Below are positions 38,602 to 46,423 of a stretch of DNA of 64,000 bases, piece after piece (position 1 is the stretch's first letter; every line of letters begins with the position of its first letter). The notes beneath the pieces were generated by a model. It did no database searches, was not told where the DNA came from, and saw only the letters and a program-made list of their open reading frames with translations. The DNA is taken from positions 2,542,001 to 2,606,000 of the forward strand of contig NZ_CP150900.1 of the NCBI RefSeq assembly GCF_038050405.1. Reading direction: 5' to 3'. The stretch comes from Paraburkholderia sp. IMGN_8. Lineage in GTDB: Bacteria > Pseudomonadota > Gammaproteobacteria > Burkholderiales > Burkholderiaceae. The translations under genes and the position numbers were made by a program.

Positions 38602-39304
38602 GGTGAAGCGTAGGTTGAAAGTGCGCGCTGTAGCGCCTCGCGCTGCGGCGCTGGCTACGGTATTCGGCTCGGCCGTACTGGCTGCAGCCATGTTTTCGAT
38701 GCCCTTCGCGGCTCAGGCCGCCAATGCGCCTGAAGAGGCCAAGCCGGTGATCGTCGTGCTCGGCGACAGCATCTCCGCCGAATACGGCCTGCCCCGCGAC
38801 ACCGGCTGGGTTGCCTTGATGCGCCAGCGCCTCACCGACGAGCGAATCGATTATAGCGTCGCCAATGCCAGCATCAGCGGCGACACCACGAGCGGCGGCC
38901 GCGCCCGCTTGCCAGCGCTCCTGCAAAGACTCAAGCCGAGCATCGTGATCGTCGAACTCGGCGCCAACGACGCGTTGCGCGGCGTACCGCTCGCCACCAC
39001 CGAAGACAATCTGCGCACGATCATCGAAGAGGCTCAGCAGGGCCACGCGAAGGTCGTGCTGGTCGGCATGTACGTACCGCCTAATTACGGCCTCGACTAC
39101 ACGCAAAAGTTCCACGGCTTGTACGGCGAACTGTCGAAGCAGCTGCGCGTGCCGCTGGTGCCTTTCCTGCTCGCCGGTATCGCCGACAAACCGGAGATGT
39201 TTCAGGCCGATCAGATTCATCCGACGCAGCAGGCACAGCCCGTGCTGCTCAACAATGTGTGGCCGGCTGTGAAGCCGCTGCTGCGCACAAGTTCGCCGCA
39301 CTGA
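38600..39304 (+). CDS. tesA: SGNH lysophospholipase/arylesterase TesA type, 234 aa
   Basis: Periplasmic esterase. Signal peptide about 1-41 (hydrophobic 17-37, cleavage after AQA). The SGNH blocks are VVLGDSISAEYGLP (catalytic Ser), the Gly of SGDTTSGG, ELGANDALRG (Asn) and the C-terminal D-x-x-H in ADQIHPTQQAQ. The 41-residue signal region is long, so initiation at a slightly later codon is possible, but no other Met fits with enough positive charge. Divergent from ybbA, as in E. coli, with overlapping start codons. Confidence 0.92.
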   Translation: MVKRRLKVRAVAPRAAALATVFGSAVLAAAMFSMPFAAQAANAPEEAKPVIVVLGDSISAEYGLPRDTGWVALMRQRLTDERIDYSVANASISGDTTSGGRARLPALLQRLKPSIVIVELGANDALRGVPLATTEDNLRTIIEEAQQGHAKVVLVGMYVPPNYGLDYTQKFHGLYGELSKQLRVPLVPFLLAGIADKPEMFQADQIHPTQQAQPVLLNNVWPAVKPLLRTSSPH

Positions 39305-39421
39305 AAAGTTCGCTAACAACTTGTTTCCGAAAATTGGGGAACATGGATCCGTAAGGTCGATCGGACTATTTCGCAATCCGTGTGATCCGGCTCAATTCTG
39401 AGCGAATTTTGAGGAGATAAC

Positions 39422-39769
39422 GTGAAATACTTGCCGCTAATCGCTTTGATCGCAGCATTTTCTGCCAGCGCCGCTCAACCGCCAGCGGGCGTTCAGTCCG
39501 TTGGGCAAAGTCAGCAACCACCCAAGGCTGTCGCTACCTGCATTGCGCAGAAGTGGGCGGATGGCTCGCAACAGCGAGTCGTGTCGCAGGACACGCTGGC
39601 CAACGATCAGGCGCTCGACGTCTACGTCCCGGGCCAACAACCGCCTAATGGCGCAGCCGCCGTGGTACGCCCGTCGTACACTGGTAAGGGTACGTGGGTC
39701 GGCTTCCGCTCGAATGGCGCTGCGGGCAGCGACGCCACCACCACCAGTGCGATCAGCGCTTGCCTTTAA
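39422..39769 (+). CDS. Small secreted protein of unknown function, 115 aa
   Basis: I do not recognise the family. A short signal peptide covers about 1-18 (MKYLPLIALIAAFSASAAQ). The mature part has two Cys residues (ATCIAQKWADG and the terminal SACL), which may pair, and ends ...TTSAISACL. Wording such as IAQKWADGSQQRVVSQ and a Gly/Ser/Thr-rich tail resemble small uncharacterised Burkholderia exported proteins. The start codon is GTG, supported by GAGGAGAT eight bases upstream. Followed by a strong terminator. Alone between tesA and the convergent ppiD. Confidence 0.75.
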   Translation: MKYLPLIALIAAFSASAAQPPAGVQSVGQSQQPPKAVATCIAQKWADGSQQRVVSQDTLANDQALDVYVPGQQPPNGAAAVVRPSYTGKGTWVGFRSNGAAGSDATTTSAISACL

Positions 39770-39838
39770 CAACTGACTGCATGCATCCGCATGCAGCGCG
39801 CCGAAGCAAACCGTTTGACGCGCTTTCATTCGTCAAAT

Positions 39839-39874
39839 AAAAAAGCCCCGCAATTCAATTGCGGGGCTTTTTTG
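39839..39874. terminator. Bidirectional rho-independent terminator
   Basis: Perfect stem AAAAAAGCCCCGCAATT / AATTGCGGGGCTTTTTT with a minimal loop, between the small secreted-protein gene and the convergent ppiD stop. It would end both transcripts. Confidence 0.92.
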
Positions 39875-39910
39875 CATCTGCGCGTTTTACAGACGCGCTA
39901 GAGCCGAAGC

Positions 39911-41848
39911 TTATTCGCCGTTCGCCTGGGCACTGCTGCTGTCCAGCGCTCCGTAGAACTTGACCTTGGAACGGGCACGCAGCGCTTCAACATAAGCCTG
40001 TGCTTCGGACTGCGCGTCGACTTGCGCGATCTGCTGCTGGGCCGCGGCGAGACGCTGCGGATCGGTCGGCGCACTTGCCACCACCGAGTTCACGCGATAG
40101 ATCGCGTAGCCGTCGTTGCCGAGATCGACACCGACGTAGGCCGGCAGTTTTTGCGCATCCGCTTTGTAAATTGCGCTCAGCGCAGCAGGCGGCATGCCTT
40201 GCGCGTCGTTACGCGAGACCTTCACCGGCGACGAGAAGCCCGCCGTGGCATTCGACTTCTGGAATTCAGCCAGCTTCGCGATGCCATCCTTGTGCGCCGC
40301 CTCGTTCGACTGAGCCGCGATCACCTTTTGACGCACTGCGTCCTTGATGGTGTCGAGCGCCGGTACGGCAGCGGCCTTGTAGTCGGTCACGCGTGCGGCA
40401 ACCAGCGTATTGCCGCCGACGTCGATCGCTTGCGTGTTGTTGCGCGCCGTCACCGCGTCGCTTGCAAACACAGCGGCGAGGAATTTCGCGTTGTTCAGCG
40501 GACTATCCGGCGGCAGCTTCGCGTCCGGCTGCGGCGTGACCGTGGCCGTTTGCAACGGCAGTTTGTACTTGTCGGCGGCCGGTTGGAGGCTCTTGGCCTT
40601 TTCGTAGACGATCGACGTGAAGCCTTCCGACTCGTCGCTGAAGGTCTTGCTCGCCTGCTGCGTCCTGACCTCTTTCGCGATCGCATCCTTCACTTCGTCG
40701 AACGGCTTCGTGACCGACGGCTTCACGTCCGTGACCTTGACGATGTGATAGCCGAAGTCGGTCTGCACGATGCCGCTGACTTCGTCTTTCTTGAGAGCGA
40801 ACACGGCGTCGTCGAATGCCTGACCGCCTGCGATCATGCCGCGACCGAAGTAACCCAGATCGCCGCCTTTCGATGCGGAACCCGGATCCTGCGAATTCTG
40901 CTGCGCGATCTGCGCAAACTGGTCCGGATGCGCCTTGATCTGCGCGAGCAGCTCGTCGGCCTTCTGCTTCGCCTTGGCCTTGTCAGCCGCGCTCGCGTCT
41001 TTCGGCGCGGCGATCAGGATGTGGCTCGCGCGCACCTGGCCATCGGTGCGGTACTTCGCGATGTTGTCGTCGTAATACTTTTTCAGATCGGCGTCGCTCG
41101 GCTGCACGGCGGCGGCGAGCGTTGCCGGCGACAACACGAGGTACTGGATCGTCGCCGTGGCCGGTGTAGCGAAGTCGTTGCGATGCGCGTCGTAATAGGC
41201 TTGCAGTTGCGCGTCGGTTGGCTGCACCTTCGCAGCATAGTCACGCGGATGGAACGCGATACCCTGCACTTCGCGCTTCTGTTCGGCGAGCTCGGTCAGA
41301 TGTTGTGCGAGGGTCTTCGACGTGAAGGCGCTGCCTTGAATGCTGGCCGGCAATTGCTGCGTGGCGATGCTGTAACGCACGCGTTCGTCGTACTGGTCGG
41401 GCGTCATGCCCTGCATCGCGAGTAATTGCTTGTAACGATCGACGTCGATCGAACCGTCGGGATTCTTCAGCGACGAGATCACCGGATCGTTCAGCAAGAC
41501 GCGCCGCACGGCGTCGTCGGAAGCGGTCAGATGCAGGCGCTGCGTTTCGTCGGCCAGCACGCGCTGCTCGATCAGACCGTCGAGCATTTCGCTACGGCGC
41601 TCGGGCGTGTCGAACGACTTCATGTCGAATTGCGCGCCCAGCATCTGGCGGGCGCGATCGAGCTGCTGACGCATTGCGTTGTCATACTCAGCGCGGGTGA
41701 TCTTATGACCGTTGACGCTGGCGACGTTTGCACTTTCGTCAAAGAAGCCGCGGAAGCCCTGGATACCCACAAAACCCAACCCCGGCACAATGACGAGGAT
41801 GAGCATGAACATCATCAGGCGTTTGTGATTGCGGAAAAAATCGAGCAT
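39911..41848 (-). CDS. ppiD: Membrane-anchored periplasmic folding factor PpiD, 645 aa
   Basis: SurA/PpiD-type chaperone. One membrane anchor near residues 13-31 (RLMMFMLILVIVPGLGFVGI) with the bulk in the periplasm, a SurA_N-like helical domain (about 30-190) and a parvulin domain around 270-370 (RASHILIAAPKDAS..., NSQDPGSASKGGDLGYFGRGMIAGGQAFDDAVFAL, TDFGYHIVKVTDV). A long C-terminal domain completes it. Lies at the end of the tig-clpP-clpX-lon-hupB block as in other proteobacteria, here separated from hupB by two tRNAs and accessory DNA. Confidence 0.95.
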   Translation of the reverse strand: MLDFFRNHKRLMMFMLILVIVPGLGFVGIQGFRGFFDESANVASVNGHKITRAEYDNAMRQQLDRARQMLGAQFDMKSFDTPERRSEMLDGLIEQRVLADETQRLHLTASDDAVRRVLLNDPVISSLKNPDGSIDVDRYKQLLAMQGMTPDQYDERVRYSIATQQLPASIQGSAFTSKTLAQHLTELAEQKREVQGIAFHPRDYAAKVQPTDAQLQAYYDAHRNDFATPATATIQYLVLSPATLAAAVQPSDADLKKYYDDNIAKYRTDGQVRASHILIAAPKDASAADKAKAKQKADELLAQIKAHPDQFAQIAQQNSQDPGSASKGGDLGYFGRGMIAGGQAFDDAVFALKKDEVSGIVQTDFGYHIVKVTDVKPSVTKPFDEVKDAIAKEVRTQQASKTFSDESEGFTSIVYEKAKSLQPAADKYKLPLQTATVTPQPDAKLPPDSPLNNAKFLAAVFASDAVTARNNTQAIDVGGNTLVAARVTDYKAAAVPALDTIKDAVRQKVIAAQSNEAAHKDGIAKLAEFQKSNATAGFSSPVKVSRNDAQGMPPAALSAIYKADAQKLPAYVGVDLGNDGYAIYRVNSVVASAPTDPQRLAAAQQQIAQVDAQSEAQAYVEALRARSKVKFYGALDSSSAQANGE

Positions 41849-41896
41849 GCGTGAGGAGTGCCGAAAACAGAACGCCCGATATTACAACAGCGGGCA

Positions 41897-41925
41897 ATAA
41901 AAAAGGCGAACCGGAGTTCGCCTTT
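41897..41925 (-). terminator. Terminator of tRNA-Asp
   Basis: On the minus strand the stem AAGGCGAAC / GTTCGCCTT with a TCCG loop is followed by TTTTATT, ten bases past the CCA end of tRNA-Asp. Confidence 0.88.
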
Positions 41926-41934
41926 CGAGGATAC

Positions 41935-42011
41935 TGGCGGAGTGGACGGGACTCGAACCCGCGACCCCCGGCGTGACAGGCCGGTATTCTAACCGACTGA
42001 ACTACCACTCC
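41935..42011 (-). tRNA. tRNA-Asp (GTC anticodon), 77 nt with encoded CCA
   Basis: Cloverleaf is complete: acceptor arm GGAGTGG pairs with CCACTCC, D arm with TAGTTCAGTCGG, anticodon loop CTGTCAC giving GTC, T arm with GGTTCGAGTCCC, and an encoded CCA. It is preceded on the minus strand by a promoter-like pair and followed by a terminator. Confidence 0.97.
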
Positions 42012-42022
42012 TGATACAACCT

Positions 42023-42051
42023 AATACAACAATAACAATAGCAGTCCGCAA
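42023..42051 (-). promoter_or_regulatory. Putative sigma-70-type promoter of tRNA-Asp
   Basis: Minus strand: TTGCGG, 17-bp spacer, TGTATT, then 11 bases to the tRNA 5' end. Spacing is ideal but both hexamers deviate from consensus. If the tRNA was once co-transcribed with tRNA-Val, this promoter would be what keeps it expressed now. Confidence 0.4.
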
Positions 42052-42087
42052 TTCTAGCCGGAATCGTCGCCAGAATGCAAGGTCCGT

Positions 42088-42183
42088 GTGCACGGTGGCG
42101 CCGTCACGCTTTCCGGAACCGTTCCAGACGCCAGTCAGATTGACCAAGCACAAGATGTTGCAAAGGGGGCGCAGGCGCGACAT
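42088..42183 (+). pseudogene. BON-domain remnant (C-terminal fragment)
   Basis: About 30 residues translate as VHGGAVTLSGTVPDASQIDQ followed by AQDVAKGAQ, a clear match to the core of a BON (OsmY-type) domain. No start, no upstream domain, and after about residue 32 the similarity stops and the frame is meaningless. I interpret it as debris of a periplasmic BON protein gene left at the edge of the accessory segment. Confidence 0.55.
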
Positions 42184-42445
42184 CTGTCAGCAACAAACTC
42201 GCAATTCAGTCACCGTGAGAAATCGCGGCCCTACGGACGTATCGTGGACCACTTCGCGCGGGTATGCTGCTCGATATCGCACCCTCATTCGTGCGATGGC
42301 GATGGCCATGAGTTCCTCCACGACAGCCGCCGCTTCCACAAGGTCGGGACGCGACGCATCGCGCGCCGCGACCATTCATCTCGTGCGGGCCTAGGCGCTA
42401 CGGCCGCCGGATAGCCTATCCTCTCGCCTGCGTCACCGCGAGCGA
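42184..42445. other. Degenerate intergenic DNA, no gene recognised
   Basis: Rest of the gap between tRNA-Asp and the DUF2278 gene. Short open frames here have no family resemblance. No transposase or integrase fragment is seen. Confidence 0.4.
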
Positions 42446-43180
42446 TTAGTTCGATCCGAGGACGAACTCAGGAAGCGGACGCGCACCCTTCACCGGGAAG
42501 CCTTTCGAATCCGTGGGCAGATACTGCGTCTGAAACGCGGTGAAGATTGCGGCGAACCCGCTTGCTCGTTGCACGATGACAGCGCCGTCCTGAAAAGCTC
42601 CGTTCTCCTTCCAGTGCGGGCCACGCGGATTGCCCTGGTTCATGTGCGTTTCATGCAGTCCGTCCTGCTGCGGCTGGAACAGAAAGCCGAACCCGTAAAC
42701 GACAACGCCCTGTTCGCGCGGCGGGTAGAAATCGCGGGGCTGCGGCTCGCCTTTGCCGCTGTCGTACGGAATGGATTCTGGCGCCTGACTGGTATCGATC
42801 GACAGAATCCCGTTGATGATGTCGTTGACGTCGGCCCGCTTGCCATCGACGTCCGCATACGGAATCGGCCGCATCCGGTGCAGGTCGAGCAGGCTCCGGT
42901 CCTGCCAGTAGTCCAGCAGCGGGAAACCCGACGTGTAAAGCCCGAGACCCAGGCCGGCGAGCTTGTCGGTGACCGGGTCCGCGAAATTCAGGTCCACGTA
43001 GGAGTAGACCTCGTCGTTACCGTCTTCGCCGACCTGGGTCGATGCCGAATTGACGACGATCTTGAAGATCGCCTCGTCCGAACCCTGGACATTGATCACG
43101 TAGTGAGGACTACCGACGTAGGTCGACACGAAGGGCGCGGCGTTGATCAGCTTGCCCTTGAACATACAGTATTCGTTCAT
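42446..43180 (-). CDS. DUF2278 (YukJ-like) protein, 244 aa
   Basis: Matches the DUF2278/YukJ family: the early YVGSPHYVINV, YSYVDLNFADPVTDKL (60-74) and the strongly conserved HxTHMNQGNP block (here HETHMNQGN, 176-184) followed by GAFQDGAVIVQ. The family function is unknown. The His/Asn/Gln block looks like a potential active or metal site, which is inference. No signal peptide. AGAGAG precedes the ATG. Third gene of a leftward cassette after the phosphatase (147 bp gap) and the PLD-like protein, in accessory DNA. Confidence 0.85.
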   Translation of the reverse strand: MNEYCMFKGKLINAAPFVSTYVGSPHYVINVQGSDEAIFKIVVNSASTQVGEDGNDEVYSYVDLNFADPVTDKLAGLGLGLYTSGFPLLDYWQDRSLLDLHRMRPIPYADVDGKRADVNDIINGILSIDTSQAPESIPYDSGKGEPQPRDFYPPREQGVVVYGFGFLFQPQQDGLHETHMNQGNPRGPHWKENGAFQDGAVIVQRASGFAAIFTAFQTQYLPTDSKGFPVKGARPLPEFVLGSN

Positions 43181-43327
43181 CGAAGTGCTCTCTGTGGGTC
43201 CTGTTGATTTTCGCTGTGTGCGTTCGAGTCCTGCCTGGTGCACGAGCGTGGCCGCGCGGCGGCCATCTCGAGTCCGTATCGCCTGCGTGACCCTTCTTCG
43301 TACCGCCGGCGAAAACTTAAGCGGCCG

Positions 43328-43813
43328 CTAGAACGGTTCTGGCATCTGATCGACCTTGATCGTTCCGTCGGCACGAATCCCGACCTTCAGGATCAGATTG
43401 AACACGGTCTCGTCCCACGGGTCCGGGTACGAGCCCTTCTCACATCCCAGTGCATGCATCGGCTTCGGAAGCTTTCCGTGATGCCAGCAGCACACGATCA
43501 GCGGCTGGTTCTTGTAACCGGTGCCGGTGAGCATCAGTTGCGCCGCGTCGACGAACTGGTCGTCCGGGTACGGCATCTGCACGTCGAGTCCGCACTGCTG
43601 CGCGAGCGGCGTCGCGGTTTCATCGGGCCGCAAGCTCTCCGCCGAGTTCGCGGCCGCGATGATCACGTCCGGTTTGCCGAACGTGTCGGGAATATAGGTC
43701 GCGAGCTGCTTCGCGCGCGCATAGCCTGCGGGCGACAGATTCGGATCGCCGGCGTCGTCGGGCTTTTCCGCATGCCGCATCACCAGAATGTGTCGAGTAG
43801 CCAAACTGTTCAT
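43328..43813 (-). CDS. Histidine phosphatase superfamily protein, 161 aa
   Basis: Branch 1 histidine phosphatase. The RHG-type motif is LVMRHAEK with Arg13 and His14 (Glu in place of the usual Gly is common in this branch). ESLRPDETATPLA supplies the next Arg, and WHHGKLPKP supplies the late His. Shorter than typical SixA or phosphoglycerate mutase-like proteins by a little but complete in core motifs. The start lies 10 bp after the PLD gene stop, so co-transcription is very likely. Substrate (phosphoprotein, sugar or nucleotide) unknown. Confidence 0.87.
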   Translation of the reverse strand: MNSLATRHILVMRHAEKPDDAGDPNLSPAGYARAKQLATYIPDTFGKPDVIIAAANSAESLRPDETATPLAQQCGLDVQMPYPDDQFVDAAQLMLTGTGYKNQPLIVCCWHHGKLPKPMHALGCEKGSYPDPWDETVFNLILKVGIRADGTIKVDQMPEPF

Positions 43814-43823
43814 CGCGATGCCC

Positions 43824-45800
43824 TCACTTTGACTTGGTTTTGCGCTGCAAAGCCGGCTTCGTCGCCTTCGTCGTTTTCTCGGGCTTCGGCGATTTCGCCG
43901 ATTTCGGTGTCTTTGCGGATTTCGCCTTCGCCGCATGCGGCCCCACCGCGGGCGACAGCCCGCCCGTCTGTTCCTGCAGCGCCGGCCGCACTCTCGTCGA
44001 GCCGGTCGCGTGCATCGTCGGCAGCGCGTCGGTCTTCGGAACCGCGGCCAGCCAGAAGTTCAGCTCGGACGACTTCACAGAGTTGTCGGCCGCGAAATAC
44101 GCGTCCTGCCAGCTGTCGTCCGCCTTCAGGAAATGCCACGCCTTGTCCTTTTCCGATTCAAGCCAGTAGCGCCACGCGTAATGGTCGTAGACGTCCAGGC
44201 AATGCGCGGCGTAGGCCTCGGCCACCGCACGGTGCCCCTTGATGAGGTTGAGATTCTCGTCGTTGTTGTACGACGCCTTATAGCCGTCGTTGTGGCTACC
44301 CATCGCGACGACGCAGTTGTCGGAGAACGGATCGATGACGACGATCTTGTCGTGGATCACTGCGTGGCCGGCCTGATTCAGCTCCTGCGTCCACTGGCCG
44401 AACGCGTCCCCCTTCGTGACGCCACGTGTGTGGATCACGCGAAAATCCTCCGGCAGCGGCGCGTCCCCCTTCTTCGGCCGTGCGACCGGAACCTGCCCGT
44501 CGTGGATCGCGGTGTAGAACTCGCCGGCCGCCGTCGCGTCCGTCACCGCACCTCGCACGAACAGCGCCGGGTTGACCTTCTGCGCCTGCCCGATCGCGTC
44601 GACGATGCTCGGATAGCCCGGCTCGAACACCAGGAAAAGGATCGACTGCTGCGCCTTGCCGATCAGGTCGAACAGCGCCTGCAGATCCGGTGGCGTCGGT
44701 TCGTCCGGTTTCGGCTTGCTGGCCCGCTGCTTCGGCGTGTTCGGCGAGAACCAGATGTCGATTTTCCCGCTGCCGTCCTCGAGGTCCACGCTGACGGGGC
44801 CTTTCGCGTCGGCCGACCGCAGCGGCTCATCCTGTGGGCCGGTGACCTTCGGGCCAGGCGGCAGCGTGTCCTGCCTCAGGCGGATCCAGTAGTCGTCGTA
44901 CGCCACCGCGACCGCCGCCGAGCGTGCGATGATCGTGTTGTTCGTCTGCGCGCAGAGCCCGTGCGCGGTCACGTTGGTCGAACCGAACAGCGCCGCCTGC
45001 GGCTTATCGCCCTGCACCAGTACCTGGAACTTGTTGTGGCCGATGTGGTTCGCCGCCATGAACCGGTCGGTCACGTCCGCGCCGGCCGCCTTCATCGCTT
45101 CGCGTTCGGGCTCATACACGTCGTTCGTCGGCTGGCCCGTGCCATCCTGGCCCGGCATGTTGGTCAGGATCAGGTTCAGCGAACCCTGCAAAGGCTTGAG
45201 CGTACCGATGACTTCGGGATCGTCCAGCTCGTAGAACGCGCATTTGAGCGTCGCGCCGCTCTGCGCCGCTTCCTTCGGCAGCGAGGTCAGCGCGTCGATC
45301 ATGTCACCCGCGAGGTCGTTGCGAAGCGGATCGCCGATGGTGTAGATGTGCTGTGTGAGCGCGTCGGCCATCGGGCCGCCACCGGACGTGTCGTTCAGCG
45401 CTTTCGCGGTCGCCTGCGTCGCGAGGATGCCGCGATTGAAGTAAGCGGACAGCGTGCCGTAATGCGGCGTCAGCTGGATCTGATTGGTGATCAGCGGTCC
45501 ATACGGCATCGGCGCGAGATTGCCCGGCGTGCCGCCCATCGGGACTATCTTGTACTTGTAGGTTTTCCCGCGGATCGCATAGACGTCTTTCCAGAAGAAC
45601 TTCTGGATAGGGTCCACGACCGTCGTGCGCCCGGGATCCGCCGACTGTCCGTCGAAGGTCGCCATCGCCGGCAATGGCGTTTCCGTGCCAGCCAGCACGT
45701 CGATCCGGTAGATCGCGAAGCCCAGACAGCCCTTCAGTTTGCCGCCGAAGGTCCAGGCAAACACCGCGATGTCGTTATTCGAAAAGGCAACGGCTTTCAT
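43824..45800 (-). CDS. Phospholipase D-like protein with two HKD motifs and a basic tail, 658 aa
   Basis: Two-HKD enzyme of the phospholipase D superfamily. N-terminal 110 residues look like a beta-sandwich (GFAIYRIDV..., GKTYKYKIVPM). The first HKD site is H255-N-K257 followed by GSTN (273-276), the second H483-D-K485 followed by GSHN (501-504). Residues 621-658 are a Lys/Ala/Pro/Ser/Thr tail much like histone H1, suggesting nucleic-acid or membrane-surface binding. No signal peptide. The superfamily includes phospholipases, nucleases and cardiolipin synthases; which this is cannot be told. A GGAGAAGAA ribosome-binding site fixes the start. First gene of the PLD-phosphatase-DUF2278 cassette. 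Confidence 0.88.
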   Translation of the reverse strand: MKAVAFSNNDIAVFAWTFGGKLKGCLGFAIYRIDVLAGTETPLPAMATFDGQSADPGRTTVVDPIQKFFWKDVYAIRGKTYKYKIVPMGGTPGNLAPMPYGPLITNQIQLTPHYGTLSAYFNRGILATQATAKALNDTSGGGPMADALTQHIYTIGDPLRNDLAGDMIDALTSLPKEAAQSGATLKCAFYELDDPEVIGTLKPLQGSLNLILTNMPGQDGTGQPTNDVYEPEREAMKAAGADVTDRFMAANHIGHNKFQVLVQGDKPQAALFGSTNVTAHGLCAQTNNTIIARSAAVAVAYDDYWIRLRQDTLPPGPKVTGPQDEPLRSADAKGPVSVDLEDGSGKIDIWFSPNTPKQRASKPKPDEPTPPDLQALFDLIGKAQQSILFLVFEPGYPSIVDAIGQAQKVNPALFVRGAVTDATAAGEFYTAIHDGQVPVARPKKGDAPLPEDFRVIHTRGVTKGDAFGQWTQELNQAGHAVIHDKIVVIDPFSDNCVVAMGSHNDGYKASYNNDENLNLIKGHRAVAEAYAAHCLDVYDHYAWRYWLESEKDKAWHFLKADDSWQDAYFAADNSVKSSELNFWLAAVPKTDALPTMHATGSTRVRPALQEQTGGLSPAVGPHAAKAKSAKTPKSAKSPKPEKTTKATKPALQRKTKSK

Positions 45801-46215
45801 TTCTTCTCCCGTTTTTTGAAGGCCGCATCGACGTGCCCTTATTCGGTTATTTCTAGCACGTTTTGAAGACAATCGCGTACACAGATTGATGAAAGCGGCG
45901 TGTGAGTATGGGTGTCGATGCCGCCGGCAGGCCATGAGCGATCGTGCCGGGCCGGAGCCGCGTCGTGCCCGGCACGCGTTCGTCCGTGCGTGTTTCGTTC
46001 GACAAAGCGGATCCGCGGACTGTCTGGTACATACTTAATATGCGGCTGCTTTCAATTGACATCTCCCTTGCCTAAGAGAATGGACTGAGCGTCCCCCACC
46101 GGTGAATAGCGCAAGCCATGAATGAATGTAAGGAAGGCAGATCCTCGCGGCCCGCCGGTCAACCTCGCGCTGCCTGTCGGATCGACCGTCGGCTTTTCGG
46201 TGCAGGCGTGGGCCT
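45801..46215. other. Promoter gap upstream of the PLD cassette, no gene recognised
   Basis: Gap between the PLD start and the dehydrogenase fragment. It should hold the cassette promoter. Short open frames show no similarity to known families, and no repeat boundary or mobile element end is visible. Confidence 0.4.
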
Positions 46216-46423
46216 TTATTGCGTGTACCAGCCGTGGCTGACCACGAACGACTGGCCGGTCAGTGCGGCGCTCGGGAACGACGACAGGAACAGCACCGTC
46301 CGCGCGACGTCCTCGACAGTCGTGAACACGCCGTCCACCGTGTCGTCGAGCATGATCTTCTTCACGACGTCTTCTTCGCTGATGCCGAGTTCCTTCGCCA
46401 GCTCGAGGATCTGCTTGTCGACT
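46216..46423 (-). pseudogene. 3-hydroxybutyrate dehydrogenase, C-terminal fragment (68 codons)
   Basis: The last 68 codons read VDKQILELAKELGISEEDVV, then KKIMLDDTVDGVFTTVEDVA, RTVLFLSSFPSAALTGQSFV and VSHGWYTQ, the C-terminus of a BdhA-type SDR, ending in a proper TAA. The N-terminal three quarters, with Rossmann and Tyr-Lys motifs, are missing. Upstream of the fragment, on this strand, runs the antisense of a ROK gene. A truncated remnant that cannot be active. Confidence 0.8.

Noticed and set aside
41935..42011. tRNA-Asp 3' end as integration site of the accessory segment
   Set aside because: The accessory DNA lies on the 5' side of tRNA-Asp. The tRNA-Val 3' end faces the segment but I found no second copy of its T-arm/acceptor sequence, and there is no integrase.
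45853..46062. 69-codon minus-strand frame upstream of the PLD gene
   Set aside because: No ribosome-binding site, no similarity recognised, and it occupies the expected promoter of the cassette.
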